From contig CM073199.1 in NCBI GenBank assembly GCA_037042915.1, positions 496,001 to 560,000 of the forward strand: DNA of 64,000 nt. Direction: 5' to 3'. Below the pieces are notes generated by a model. The model did no database searches. It was not told the DNA's origin and saw only the letters and a program-made list of their open reading frames with translations. The position numbers and the translations under genes are program-made. Origin of the DNA: Auricularia sp. M13. Taxonomy: Eukaryota > Basidiomycota > Agaricomycetes > Auriculariales > Auriculariaceae. This document shows positions 11,205 to 23,585 of this stretch, piece by piece. The stretch's first letter is position 1, and every line of letters begins with the position of its first letter.

Positions 11205-13190
11205 AATACGACGATCCATAATGTCTTGCTGCATATAGCTCATAATCAGATCGTGAGTGATGTTTTGTGGTTGTCCGCCGTTTAATGACCTTGACACCAT
11301 CCACGCTCAGCTAAACCTAGACGCGACGCGCGCGCCCTTGTGTTGCACGGCACCCGTCGATCATGCTATCTCGCTGTCATCTCCCTCGCGCGCTCTTGTA
11401 CTACTCCTCGGTCCTCGTTTAATACTGCACGATCTCCTTGCCATTAGCAGCCGCGAAGGCGGCGACCCACCGCGTCACGATCGGCCGATATCGAGCGTCC
11501 CTCGACGTCAGCCCTGATCAGTACAAGAACGTACAGATAGACTTTAGGCAACAAGCCATGTCAGTTATTCCCCGTGCTTTCTCCGTGGCGACGAGACCGC
11601 GACGCACACCTCGCTCGTGAGTGGCACTCCCGTTGCCCCGCGGTGACCAGTGCGCGAAATGGATCGCTTTGGATGCGCCATGAGTGCTCACGTCGCGAGC
11701 GTGCGGCGTGCGATGGAGCTTGCGATCCTGTCCCACGTGTGACGAAGTCCGCGACGTGCTTCATCGACGATCGACATCATATCTCTCTTCATCTCCCCGT
11801 CACCTCTTCATCCTAGCCCATGCCGGATTGGGACGATGCCAGTCAGCATCAGGCAGAAACTGGAATTGTAGCGAGTATCGATGCAGGGCTAAGCGGGCCA
11901 TAGGGGCATTCGTGGCGACTGGCCTTGTTAATGCGGCATTTTATACTCACGCACGCGGGCTCCACTGAGCCGCGGCTCTGGACACTCCCCCGGCACGCGT
12001 TGTAAGCGTGTTCCGACGCATTCCTTTGGCGCAAACCTGGGCAATGGGCACGCATCTGGGGGACGACGCCTGCTCTTCACTGCTGCTTGAAGGGGCGGGC
12101 GCCAGATCATTAGCACTGTAACCGTGAAGCCTTTCCGCGTGGCGGGAAGATCGGCGAGATTGGCGCTTGACCGAGTGAATCGATGCAGGGTCGCAGCATC
12201 GAGGCATTGGCGTGAACGAATAAGGACCCCTGACGCGCACAGCTCACTTCGCACGCGCTGAGACTCTTGTATTTGAGGTGAGCAGCACAGCAACGCGAGA
12301 TTCCCACCATCGGAGATATCAGAAAGACTTGGTAGTGAATGCAGGCTGATCATCCCCCGAAACCCTGCTGCTTTTGCATCGTCTCCGTTCCTGACTGCCC
12401 AGGGTTGTTGATTCAGTGGATTACCCCCCTACAGGACTGCCCAGGGCTTGGCTCGAAGAATTCATGCCCGGATATCCCTTTTGTAGCGAGATGATCCGTG
12501 TGCATGAGCGTGGCAAGATCCTGCAAACGAATGACATTTACGGTCATCCGCTGCACTTGCCCTCTGGCCGAAGATATGATAATTGATAATACTTGATGAA
12601 TTCCTTTCATTTGCAAATTGCGAGTATCATATATGCCATTCTATTAGAAAAGTCGTCCAGGGTACTGCACACCCTCATCATCTCGTCCTGAGCATGCTTG
12701 CACGTTTCGTCTCGCTGAAAGCTACCGTTTTGTTGTAGTTTCATGCGGATAATACACAAGCAGGATGTGGCGGCGGCACTGCGCGTTCCGGACAGTTAGA
12801 TCAATCAGGCCAATGAGCTTGGTGAGATTGAAATCAGACAGACCACTAGCTTAATCCTTTCAGCCGTCTGCTCTCTCAGACTTCATCCCAGGCCATTGTT
12901 GACCTCCGAAGGCTTCGTCTGGCTTGAAACCTTGCTTAGCTTGCCCCTGCGAGTTGCTTGCACGGTGGAGCCAGGAGATATGCAAATCATCCCGAATCAG
13001 GAGGCGCGCTTCGCCCGCGGCCCGTCATTGCATCGCATTTCGCCGGCTCGATCAGCATGTTCCGCAATCTGCCTGATGCTTGTAAGGTCGTCGACACGAC
13101 TCCTTTGACCCGGTGCATATCACTCCCTCTTCCCACTCCCCTACAGGCCCCGTTGGCCGTCGAGCTTTTGAGGTCTTCTGATCGAGGAGG
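11205..13190. other. Intergenic, nothing recognised
   Basis: Only short overlapping chance frames occur on both strands. I found no domain signature, RNA gene or repeat. Confidence 0.4.
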
Positions 13191-14742
13191 ATGGCATGGT
13201 TTGCTGCTATGGATCCTAGTGTGCTTCTCGACGCTGCGTTCTACGGTCGAATGTGAGCTATTTGAAGACTGCTCCCAGCGCTGACTGACACGTTGCGCAG
13301 TACACGCTCTAGCCATGCTGGTATGGTCATTGAATGCATTTCCCAGCAACTAACGCCCTTCCCCAGCTGCCTGTACGCTACGCGGTTCGCGGTGTCTATG
13401 CGCTCGTCTAACGGCCATGTAGATACCCTAATGGTATACGATTGGCTCCTATGGTGCGTACAACGTCCGGAATGCATCGCATCTCTACAGTGCTTACGCC
13501 TGTAAGCTTCGAGGATGAGCGCAAATTCGTGGGTGCATAACTCTTAACGCCCTCACGCTCGCTAATCCAACCAGGTGTTTACGGCCAAGCTATCGCTGGC
13601 CAAAGCGATCTACTTGCTTGCCCGATATTACCCCCTCCTGACCTATCCAATCTCGATGTGGGTTCAAATTCAAGACCACGATCGTACGCTTTGCGAGAAG
13701 ATCTTCAACCTTCCCATGTTCATGGTCATACCCAACGTGCGTCCACTTTGAAACGGCACGCATATCCTCCTCTAATTCCAGTATTCAGCAAATCTTCTCA
13801 GAATGTCCGTGTCATCGTCTGAGACGCAGCGCAAGCACTGAACTACGATCGCAGTTATTCTCATACTTCGCACGTACGCATTCACTGGCGGAAATCGCCC
13901 GATATTTGTCCTATTGTGCGCGTCTCTTGCGACTGTCGGGATATATCAAGCATGGGTTGGCGCAACGCAGGCTGCACGTGCGTAATGGGAGCGTTGTCCC
14001 GGCGGTCTCTTGCTGATCATTGCCAGTGATCCCATTCGGAAACGGCTGCTTCCCCGTAGATAAAGGTTCAGCGAAACACCTCAGCGTGAGCATTCGTTGC
14101 TAAAATTTCCTTTTGATCTCACACATTCACAGGGATATTTCGTAAGTTGTGCCGGCCCCCTTTCCTACCTGGCATTCATAATAATGCGCACAGCTGTCAA
14201 CACTCCTCTTCGACTGCCTTATAACCATCATATTTATGATTGTCAGTATCCGTTATTTACGTGTTTGAATTATGCTCATCTTAGAGACAGTATGCTTTCC
14301 GTGCTATCAGCTTCAAGTTTGGCATCACCAATCCCATAACCAAACTATTCATTCGCGAAGGTACGTTCCAAAACAGCTGGAGACCTCTTTCTGAATGTTT
14401 ACAACAGGCTTCGGGTACTTTGTCTGTATTTCTGCTGTAAACATCGCGAATGGCGTCCTGAACTTCCAGTATGTCAATTTCCGCTGAGACCGGAGCGTCC
14501 GCTCACGTATAATCAGACCTAACGGTGCCATGGCTACCGTAAATGTGCCCATGTCCCTCGTTTTACCTAGCGTGCTGGTGCGCCAGAGCCCTTCCCTTTC
14601 AGTCTTCAAGCTGACCAATCATCTCAGGCATGCAGACTGGTCCTTAACCTACGACACTTTGCGGACCCTGACTCGGACGACATATCATCGTCTCGCATTA
14701 GTCTGTCTCAAAATCGAGGACATGCGGAGTCGTACGAAATGA
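13191..14742 (+). CDS. DUF6533-like fungal multi-pass membrane protein, structure only partly resolved
   Basis: Fragments read in order like the Agaricomycete DUF6533 family of about seven-helix membrane proteins of unknown role. A possible start MAWFAAMDPSVLLDAAFYGR is at 13191. The family hallmark VYDWLL follows at about 13432-13449. Next comes an exon from about 13575 (AKLSLAKAIYLLARYYPLL, ending MFMVIPN before a GTGCGT donor at about 13738). Then come VILILRTYAFTGGNRPIF with a hydrophobic helix (13855-13978), a helix TIIFMIVSIRYLRV (about 14220-14260), and ITNPITKLFIREGFGYFV...NIANGVLNF (about 14325-14470). Some joints have no clean intron, so the gene may be mildly degraded. The 3' boundary is uncertain. 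Confidence 0.5.
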
Positions 14743-17700
14743 CGCTGGCTACGAGTCACCCGGCACCGGCAACTGTGAAAGGCGCTTATAAGAGTGGGAG
14801 GGCTAGCGCCATGCTCGAGCAGGTCATGCGAAATAAGCAGGAGACTGACAAGCGCGAGACCCTTGTCAGGCAGCGGGCGGACGAGATTTATTTACTACCG
14901 CCTTCCCAAAATTCTTACCATATGTCAAACCACGATCGCTCACGCAAATCGAGTAGTCTCGTGTAGTACATGTTGTATTCCTCTTATTATTATTGAATCT
15001 GGGCTTTTTTTGGACTTTTTCGTTCCTCGGACAATAGCCGTTCAAACTCCGCCCCTTGTCCACTGAGCGACGCATCCTGCTTTTTCTTCATCCTTTCAAG
15101 GTAGCTCTAAGCAAGAGCAGCATTCGCCTGATCATGTGGTATCCGGCTCCGGACCAGTCATGCCTTCGATGCGTGATCTGTGGACAAACGACCTGGCTCT
15201 GACAGGGTGTTCGACGCTGTTTGATGACTTCTAGCTAACAGGTTGTGTCGTCGCCATTGCGCATCGGCTCGCAATCCTACGCGATATTCTCTATTACCGT
15301 GAACGATGCTTATCAACGATGGGTACCTGGTGGTCTCAAGAACCGGCCTTCGCTCGCTGGCAGGCCGCAGTCGAGCCACTGATGTGAGCCCCGGCCACCT
15401 CATCGCGCGCCTTGTATTAATTCGCAATGACATAAATAACTCTTACCTGACCTGGCATGCATGCCGCCTTCTCCGCCGACTGGATGGCTGCAGCCGGGGC
15501 TTCCTCAAACCGCTGTCGTGCGTGGGATATCCTTCGGGACTCCAGGGCTCTTTGGGCTTCGGATAGCCGAATGCATCCTCGGTTCAACGCCAGACCGCAC
15601 CCTCAACACTATACCCTGTAGCGACAGGATGCGGTCTTTGCGCGAAACCGGGTTCGTCCATTCGATTGCTCGCTGGCTTCCCGACGATCAAGTGACGGGC
15701 TTCTACAGCGACTGGCAGGGGCCGTTATACGCCCTCTTATTTCTTTGGTATCTTATGCCGTGGCTACTTGATGCGGAAGGAGCGCGGATTTACGGGCTAC
15801 CGATAATACTCACTGGGCCTTGTCGGCCGTCCTTCCTACTGGCGACGAGCTGCGCCCTTGCTCGCGATAGCGATGGTTTTGGACGCCGATCACTCGCGCA
15901 CGCTCATTGCTCCGTACCCATGCCCCTGGACGCGCACCGTGCTGCGGCGCTGATTGCACCCCTTTGTTTACATCCCCAGAAGTTCCCCTTGCACAGAAGT
16001 CTCGCGTCGCGAATCTCGGTGGTGGCTTAGTAGACGTGTCGGAAGCGCTGCCAGTGGACTGCTGCCTCATGTCCGAGGTAGTTGCGCAGGGTCGCGGGAC
16101 GAGTCTGCATGGCTAACCCGACGCCACCACAAGTGCACTGGACCGCTGCGTACTGGTTGGACTGTCGGGCGTACCTTTTTGATGGCCACCCCAGTCGCTT
16201 AACGGACTTTGCTCTGATAGCCATACGATTCAATGCTAGAGCGGGCGACGAAGTGCTAGCTATCTATCAGGCAGAGTGAGCCCGAACGGTGTACGACCGC
16301 TTGTCTGTTGCCTGCGGATTCAGGCTCTGTTGGTATGGAGCTGAGTGGTGTCCGTTTGTGTGCCATGCTCACGCACCCGGTCGAGGCTAGACCCAAAGTT
16401 GCCAGGCATGGCTTCAGCGTCATCGCTACAATGTCTCGCCGTGCTCGCCAGCTGGACGTACTGATCCCGCCGAGGCACTTGTTGTGGGCCTTCTGTTTGC
16501 ACGGCGGTTCACGAACGAGAGACTTTTGCGTTCCAATCCACGTCAAGATCGCATCAACAGTGGCTATAGCCGGTAGAGCTAAAGCTCTCGCGGTTTGCAC
16601 GTTAGGCCACCGGGGTCTATGTCATTGCAAGCAATTCACCGGTCGTGGGCTCGGGGTGCCTGCCCAGATCATCTCCGAGTCGCAGCCGCTGGACGCTTGT
16701 AAAGAGAAGCTGGAACTGTGTACTACTTCAACACCAGGACCATGACGCCCTGCACAACGGCCCGCGCACTCCCTCGTCGGTCCGCCCGGGCACGTTAACC
16801 GTGCCTCGGCCTCATTGCTGGCGTGCTGCAATCGTCGAACAATGCGTCTCCTGCTGCACTGACCAGGCGGATGTTAATGTCGGGAGAATCCAGGTAACGT
16901 AACATCGCGGATGGCCTGTGGTTCGACTTTTGTAAGTGGCTTGAAGTAACCCTGTCTTGCTATACCCTTCCCAGTGCTGGCTGGCTGCGTCTCAAAGGTG
17001 GATAGGCCTGGGATACCGAAACCTTGTTCGCGCTAGTCGGGTAGGGTGCCAGCAAAGCACGGAGGTACTACATGACGCTACGCAGCAGTTGCTGCAGTCG
17101 GTCTCTAGCAATACCTAGTCACCGCCGAGGACTCAAGCAGCCAACTGCAAGCAACGAGTTGCTATTACGCCCTGACATCTTAAACGACCGGAGCTCTCAG
17201 ATTGTGGATGTCGAGATTCGCCACCAATCACCGGTAACATTGCATCTGCCATGAGTCTCATCCGAAGAGGCAGGCGCCAGGAGCGATAATCAAACCTTCA
17301 CTACGCTGACAGTCTCAGAAGAGTATAAGAGCCTCCATATTGTGTTCGTGTATGGTTAGATGACGGTGTTATCAATGAGCACATCTTTATAGAAGAGTCG
17401 CAAGAGGCACACTGACTGAAAATGATCAAATGAACCATCTTTCTCGTATCTACAGTGGCATTTATTGGCGGTACCGGGGAGTGCGCTGCGGAATGGGATA
17501 GATCGATCAAATCGGAGATAACACGGACATTGTTAAGCGGTGTTATTAGCAATCAGTTACTGCAAGTGCAGACTCGCAATGAAGCTCTAAACTGTAACGA
17601 AAGCATACCTCGCGGGTCGCGAATACACGTCTTCGAAAATCACGACAAAGTCGCTACCAGCGTTTATCACCAGCTCATGACACCGGGCATTCCGTTGCGG

Positions 17701-18181
17701 GCACTGCGATGCCGCTACGCAGACCGTAGAGGCCCACGCAGCGTCCAAACCACTGCAGCGCTTTCGGCGATTGATGCAATGCCGACCTGAGGTAGTCGGA
17801 GAATTGCTGAGCACGTCTCGAACTGTTTCGGGGCGGGATGGCTCACCACCAGGCAAGTAGCGGTCCTTACTGGGTGAGCTGTACACGTCGCATGGGCCTA
17901 TCTAGCGTAACCACAGCGAACGCTGACGAACTGATTCACCTATTAAGATTCTGTTCGATGCTGCGGTGCGAGTTGATGAAGAGATCAGAGATGCTTTGAT
18001 ACTTACAGGACCCTGCCGGCTCCTCGACTCAGACCCGCCCCTCGTGGACTGTCCAAGCCTTCGCTGCAATGAAGTCTCAAAGTCTGAGAAGAAGCGCTCG
18101 TCTAAGCGGGCCAGGTGAGGCTGTGCGGTGCCCACACGCGCGTGCCAGGGCGTCATGATTTAGTCTGTGAGGCTGTGTCGG
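14743..18181. other. Gene-poor region, no supported gene
   Basis: A 189-codon plus-strand frame (15461-16030) contains a hydrophobic patch (LYALLFLWYLMPWLL), but it has no recognisable domain and no phase-consistent partner exons. I leave it uncalled. The rest shows only chance frames. Confidence 0.4.
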
Positions 18182-18189
18182 TATATAAG
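18182..18189 (+). promoter_or_regulatory. TATA box of the secreted-protein gene
   Basis: TATATAAG lies about 140 bp upstream of the ATG at 18323. The intervening leader is CT-rich, common for strongly expressed fungal secreted-protein genes. Confidence 0.5.
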
Positions 18190-18322
18190 CGCGCCCTCAG
18201 CATCTTCCCGATACCCATTCTTTGCTCTCCACGTCGAGCTCTCGTTTTCGAGCATTTCAGCCTTTCCTTTCGCGCTCGGAAACTTCATTCCTTTTCTTCT
18301 TCTCCGCGCGTGTTTTTAGAAG

Positions 18323-19461
18323 ATGCTCTTCCGCTCCGTCGTCGTTTCCCTTTTTGCCGCCTCCGCAGCCATCGCGGCCGCCGTTAACGCCGAGGCCGAC
18401 ACCCCCTTCAACCCCACCGTCACCCCGCTCGCCACGCCTGTCTACGACGCAGTCGAGCAGCCGCTGACGAATGCTGAGCGTCTCCGCCGCGGGATGGCTC
18501 CCCTCCCGCCCAAGATGAAGCGCTTTGGAATGCAGGGTGCGTCGCCAAGAGGTCCGTTTCCATATGGTCGCAGCTAAGGAACGCATCAGCGCCGGGTCCC
18601 GCCCGCCCGCCTGGTCCGGAACCGTCTGCTGCGCCCCCTCAGCCATCAGGCGGCTCAGAACCGCCCCCAGACATCGTGTAAGTCGCGACACGCTGAGCGA
18701 TCGAAACTGTTTTGACTCACGTCCCCGTAGCTGGGACGGCATCATCCAGGTCACCCACGCCGACACTGGGGAAATTTGGGCTACGTGAGCAAGCAGCTGT
18801 CTCGGTTCGGCCAGTGCGTGTTCGACGGCCTGATGGGCCCGGTGATGTGTTGACTTCCGGCGCCTAGATTCGGCGTGTCCAAGAACCTGCGCATTCCCGT
18901 CGAGGTCTCTTTCGCCACGACTCGCGCTAACCAGAAGCCGGCCAGCATCAAGATCACCGTGCGCACCGTCCCATATCTCCTGTTGCTAGATAATGTCTAA
19001 TCGATCGAGCGTAGAACGGTGACGGCCGCGCAGGCAAGTTCTTCGGCGCCGTGGCGTCGCAATGGATGGCCGGCGGCTTCATGGGCAAGGGAAAGAACAG
19101 CTTCTCGTACCTCGCTCGCACCGCCGAGACCAAGAGCGGACTCGGCCCTATGAACGTCGGCAACTCGATGCTCTCCATTCTCGGCATCCGTCTTAAGGCC
19201 GAGTCTGCCATCTGGACCATTAACCCATTCACCGGCCTGCTCACGTCGCAGTGGACCAACACGGGTGGCAAGGTGTTCCCGACGACCATCTTCTATTACA
19301 AGTCGCTTAATGCGCTTGCTCTCTCGTACGACCACGGCGAGTTCCAGAAGGCCCACCGCGACGCCGTGCCCGTCGTACGTGGCAATTCGCCCCTTGCTTC
19401 CTGTCTTCGTGCTTATCAGGTTTTTGCGTAGAAACTCACCATCGTGTCGAAGCCCGTCTAA
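18323..19461 (+). CDS. Basidiomycete small secreted protein of unknown function, apparent frameshift
   Basis: The N-terminus is a signal peptide (MLFRSVVVSLFAASAAIAAA) followed by TNAERLRRGMAPLPPK, typical of an expanded Agaricomycete family of secreted proteins with several introns. Further recognisable segments are IIQVTHADTG, GYVSKQLSRFGQ, FGVSKNLRIPVEVSF, a core GKFFGAVASQWMAGG to FTGLLTSQWTN, and the end VKLTIVSKPV. Probable introns start at about 18537, 18678, 18812, 18960 and 19376, all GT-AG. In the exon starting at about 18732, the frame reads IIQVTHADTG and then runs into TGA. The expected continuation (NLGYVSKQL) is one frame off at the G run 18768-18771. This is either a one-base deletion, hence a pseudogene, or a sequence error. 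No function is known. Confidence 0.7.
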
Positions 19462-21199
19462 ACGACAGGACGCTTGCACGATGAGCCGGACCCGCTTCAC
19501 CGTTCGCTATCTCGCAAGAGGTTGACGCACCGGGATCGAGGTCCGGTGTGCTAACTTTATATTCCTTGGATTTGCTGGATTGTGGATGGCTTGCCTGCCG
19601 TCGTCATAGCGTATTATTTATATTTATCTCTATTCCCCACTTCATACCCGCGTCCTTGTAGTCCAGGATCATCGGCCAACTATTGGTCCTGGCTTGAGAG
19701 CGTGTTTCCGTAGCAAGCAGCAGCAAAAGCAGCAGCGCTGACAGCAGCACGAATCATAGATGCCCCATACCCATGTCTCTTGCGTGCTCTTTTCTTTCGT
19801 GACGTACTGCATTATCACTGCCGCACTGTTGCAGACTCAATGGGCTGCGACTTTATAGCTCATGGCATGGGCAGGATCGACAGGGCGCGCTGGCTTGAAC
19901 TGGCGCAGATCTCCGCTGTATGCGCCACTTTCCTGTCTGGCATTTGCTATTCTCGCAAGCTCTGTCTCGAAGCGGCGGGAGCTTTCCAGCTTTGTTGACA
20001 CTCATCCGGTAGTGATTGTGCTATGTACAGCGCCAGAGTCGCAGCGAGACGCATGACGTGGTGAGAGCAAGGCTGGGCTGAGCTGAGCTGCGCTGATCGT
20101 CTTTTCTTATTTTTGGCATGGATGGTTTCTGCGTAACTCGCAATTTGCAATCTCGGATGCACACGCAGCTGGCTCGCGTACAGCGCACAGACTTCGCCCC
20201 GACCTCACCCGAATCCAGTGTTTGGGGAGCGAACGAGGACGAATCGGGGTTTGGCATGGTTTGAGTGACACGGCTGCTTTGTGTATAGGCATCTCAATGC
20301 GGGAGTGCCTCGCACGTGGATATTTGCCCCCTGAACGCTGGCAAGCGACTTCCCAGTGAGCGTTGGAGTGTTTGGACCGTCATGCAGCGATCCGCCTCCG
20401 AATCGGCGTCAGCCTCACACCAATCATTGAGTGAGATCTCAACTGAACGAGCAAGCCACCCGCAGCTCACGCGGGATCTGTCTCACCAGCCTTTCTCACT
20501 CAACCCGTGAATGACAAATGGACGGAGATATCGTCAGCTTTCTGCCAATGGTCTGAGAACCGTATCCAGGAAAGGCATTATTTGACAGCGGACCGGGTCT
20601 ACAATAATAATGAATGCTGAAAGTTAATGCATACGTGAATCGCGTGACAATTATATCTTTCGTAGTACACTTGTAAGGACTTCGATCGTTCCCTGATCGA
20701 CTCGCTGGCTTGCTGAAGTTCCAGGCATGGCGCAGACTTATGCGGTGAGAACATCGACGACGTATAGCAGCGTCGAGAACGGGCTGAAGATTCACCCAGA
20801 ACGCCCGCGCGTTATCGCAGGTGCGCTCTCGTGCATGGACGTGGCAGAGATCGACACCACGACCTGATTTCTCCGAGGGCCCGTGCGCTCCCATGCTCAC
20901 CCGCTATCCCAGCCGTCGTCGGTCATCGGGGCGATTTCGTGTGTTATTGGAAGCGCATGTGACTTGTCCGAGCTTGTGGGGGATATCTTCGCCCGGCCAC
21001 CGCATTGGCGCGTGCCGGCAAAGCATCGGGGACACAGAGAACCCCGGCGTCTGTCAACTGAGCGCGCCGCAAATAGGCTCCCTTCTTCCGGCTTATTTTG
21101 CCTTGATTTCCTGCTGCTCTCCACTGGTCTTCAAATGCGCTCGTACTCTTGGGCTGGGCTCAGGCCTGCCCTTTCAACGCATCCTTCAACTCAGCCCCA
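19462..21199. other. Intergenic; CAG-rich stretch
   Basis: A short CAG/CAA-rich run lies at about 19715-19752. I see no gene. The last part is probably the promoter and 5' leader of the Gti1/Pac2 gene. Confidence 0.4.
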
Positions 21200-22640
21200 A
21201 TGTACCCTGCAACAGCAATGTCCTCGTCTCGCCACGCCACACACCCATCGCTCCGTGAGCTCGTCGACGGCAGGCGTCGTCACCGCATCGACTTACTCTT
21301 CTTGTAGACGTACGAAACGCCCACGACGCTCATGTTGTCTTTGAGGCTGTCAGACTCGGCGTTTTGCCCATGATTCGGCGCCGCCTTGCTCCATCTGAGC
21401 GCGACTTGCTCAAGTCTGGCGAGGTCTTCGTCTGGGAGGAAGCTGAGCAGAAGGGCAGTCTAGAGCGTTGGACGGACGGTCGACGATGGTGAGCACATGG
21501 CGCGGCCGGTCTTCGCGGTAATTGCAATGATCTGACCATATTGCCCAGGTCGCAGAGTCGTAGTATGTACGCCGCCACCGAGCGCGTACGGTGGCTGAAG
21601 AAGCACTTATTACCGCAGTGCGCGAACCGTTCCTCTTTTACGAAGAGAAAGTCCAGACCACCCCCGAGGAAAAGGAGGCCAAGGCTGCGAGGCGGTACGT
21701 ACATTCATCCACGTGAACACTGGAGCTTGCGCTCATATTTTCTCCCCGATTCTCCTTCGTTTCTGATCGATTTCCTAGTGCGCAGCAGCGGACGACAGAC
21801 CCGGCGACAGGTCTCCCTATCACGATTTCCGTTCCCAACCCCGTGAGGCGGCAAGACAGGCCGAACAAGCCTGGCGGTCTCACGAAGCAGACCTATTCGG
21901 CATTCGTTCTGCTTCCAGGATCAACTACGTATCGGAAATGGCACCTTGTCGCGTACTGTATGTGAAATTCTCCGATCACATGAAATATTGACAAGGCTCC
22001 AGTTTCGTCGAATGACTACACGCGCTTGCCCGTCATCGAGCACTACCCGGAGCTGCGTCAGCTGAGGGTTCCAGACGGTGTTTACGTCTCTGGAAAGAGC
22101 CTGCCGTCCTCTGTTACACGTGGATACGCGTCCGATGACGACGACTATTCGACGTACCACCGCAGCCCAGAGCCAACGCTCCCCTCGCCCCATCCGGTGG
22201 ACCCACGCTTCGCGGCGCGCACTCGCCCCAACATGCCTCGCACGTTGTCGGGTATGTCCAGCGGGTACAGTGATAGCGAGGACGTGCGCCCTATGTCCGC
22301 CGCGTCTGCGACCTCGTATCAATCGAGGCCTGCCGCTCCGCCCCTCGGAGGGCACTATCTCCCGTCCTCCCAGCAGTACAGCCAGACAATCTCTGCCACC
22401 CCCCGTGACCTCCTCCCCACCCGGCCTGAATACACGCGCCACGCGTCGACGCCAGGCTTTGCTTCACACGCACCGGTACCCTCAGCGCATCCGACGTCGA
22501 CGATGTATCCTTCCCGTGTGGTCGTTCCCGCCAGCGGCAGGAGCATCCCTCCCATAGATACCTCTCAGCAGGCCGCGTCCTATTCGCTGCGCTCTGCGGA
22601 AGATCGGCGCGTGCTCGACGCGTTCCGCCTGGGACTGTAG
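21200..22640 (+). CDS. Gti1/Pac2 (WOPR-domain) transcription regulator
   Basis: Nuclear DNA-binding protein of the WOPR family (Wor1, Ryp1, Gti1, Pac2), which controls morphological and nutritional switches in fungi. Exons: 21200-21254, 21308-21488, 21549-21562, 21619-21694, 21779-21957, 22003-22640, total 1143 nt, 380 aa. WOPR box 1 reads HDAHVVFEAVRLGVLP, IRRRLAPSERDLLKSGEVFV and LERWTDGRRW, then SQSR and REPFLFYEEK. Box 2 reads GGLTKQTYSAFVLLPG and WHLVAYF, then YTRLPVIEHYPELRQLRVP. The C-terminal half is Ser/Pro/Tyr-rich and low in complexity. A 14-nt micro-exon carries the WSQSR motif. A second in-frame ATG at 21218 is an alternative start. Both boxes look complete. Confidence 0.93.
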
Positions 22641-23585
22641 CTGTTGGATGCGTTTCCTCTTCCGGACATTGCAAATGAAAGGCGATTTCACAAATCCAAT
22701 GTACTCTATCCGTGTCGTTACAGTGCCTTGCTTCGGATTATCAATTAATCAGTTGTTGTACTGTAGCTTTTTTCGCGTCAATCAAACCCAATGTTGACAG
22801 ACAATCATTGCCAATATGCAATCGGAGCCTGTGCCTGCGCCGACGAACCTCCTTCACCGGGACTACGATCCGATGAAGGTCCTGAGGGATCATGCATGAT
22901 GCTACACACGAACCAGCAATTACTACTACTCGAGATGCCGTATATGAACTGACGATAGCCGCAGCGCATGCTATCAGTATGCAAATGCGTATCCGAGGAT
23001 TCTAGTGACTTGTCTACTGAACATAGCAGTTCAACTACACACATTTCGTTTCACGGACCGTCTGACCGGTCCAGCCCTCGGCGCGGGGTATTTCCATTGA
23101 TGAGACAAAGAGCCAATCTCGTGATGACCTTCCAAGTTTTGGACGTCACGTGCCATCCGCCATTTGACTAACGGGTAATCTCGCGGCCCGCCATCCTCCA
23201 GTGACCTCTCCGTTTGCAAAATGTAAACCCTATCGGGGTAATACAGGCGCTGAATATGCCCATACTTTCTCAGTGTCTCTCACGGGGCCGTTTGTATTGG
23301 AATAAAGTGTAGGTGGCAGGCTAGAGCGTGGCAACGCACTCTCACGTCTACCTGCCTCTGCCCCACAGTAACGGAAATTCAAGAGGCGAGGCGTATCCTT
23401 CTTGGAGATAAGCCGTACATGTTTGCTGGCTCAGCGGAGGGTATGTACAATGCTTGTGGCCGCTCAAAACTGAAGCCCCCCGATCAACAGCGGCACCTCA
23501 TGCTCGTAGTCCCATTCTGATCGCAGAGCAGGTTTGATCACGTTGAAAGAGATGTAAAATCGACAAAATCAGCGCGCCTTATTAT
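22641..23585. other. Intergenic with one orphan exon-like fragment
   Basis: At about 23367-23437 (plus), a stretch after a CCCACAG acceptor encodes TEIQEARRILLGDKPYMFAG and ends at a GTATGT donor. It looks like an isolated exon, but no continuation was found. Otherwise nothing is recognised. Confidence 0.3.

Noticed and set aside
15461-16030. 189-codon frame with a hydrophobic patch, considered as a membrane-protein exon
   Set aside because: No family motif and no splice-compatible neighbours.
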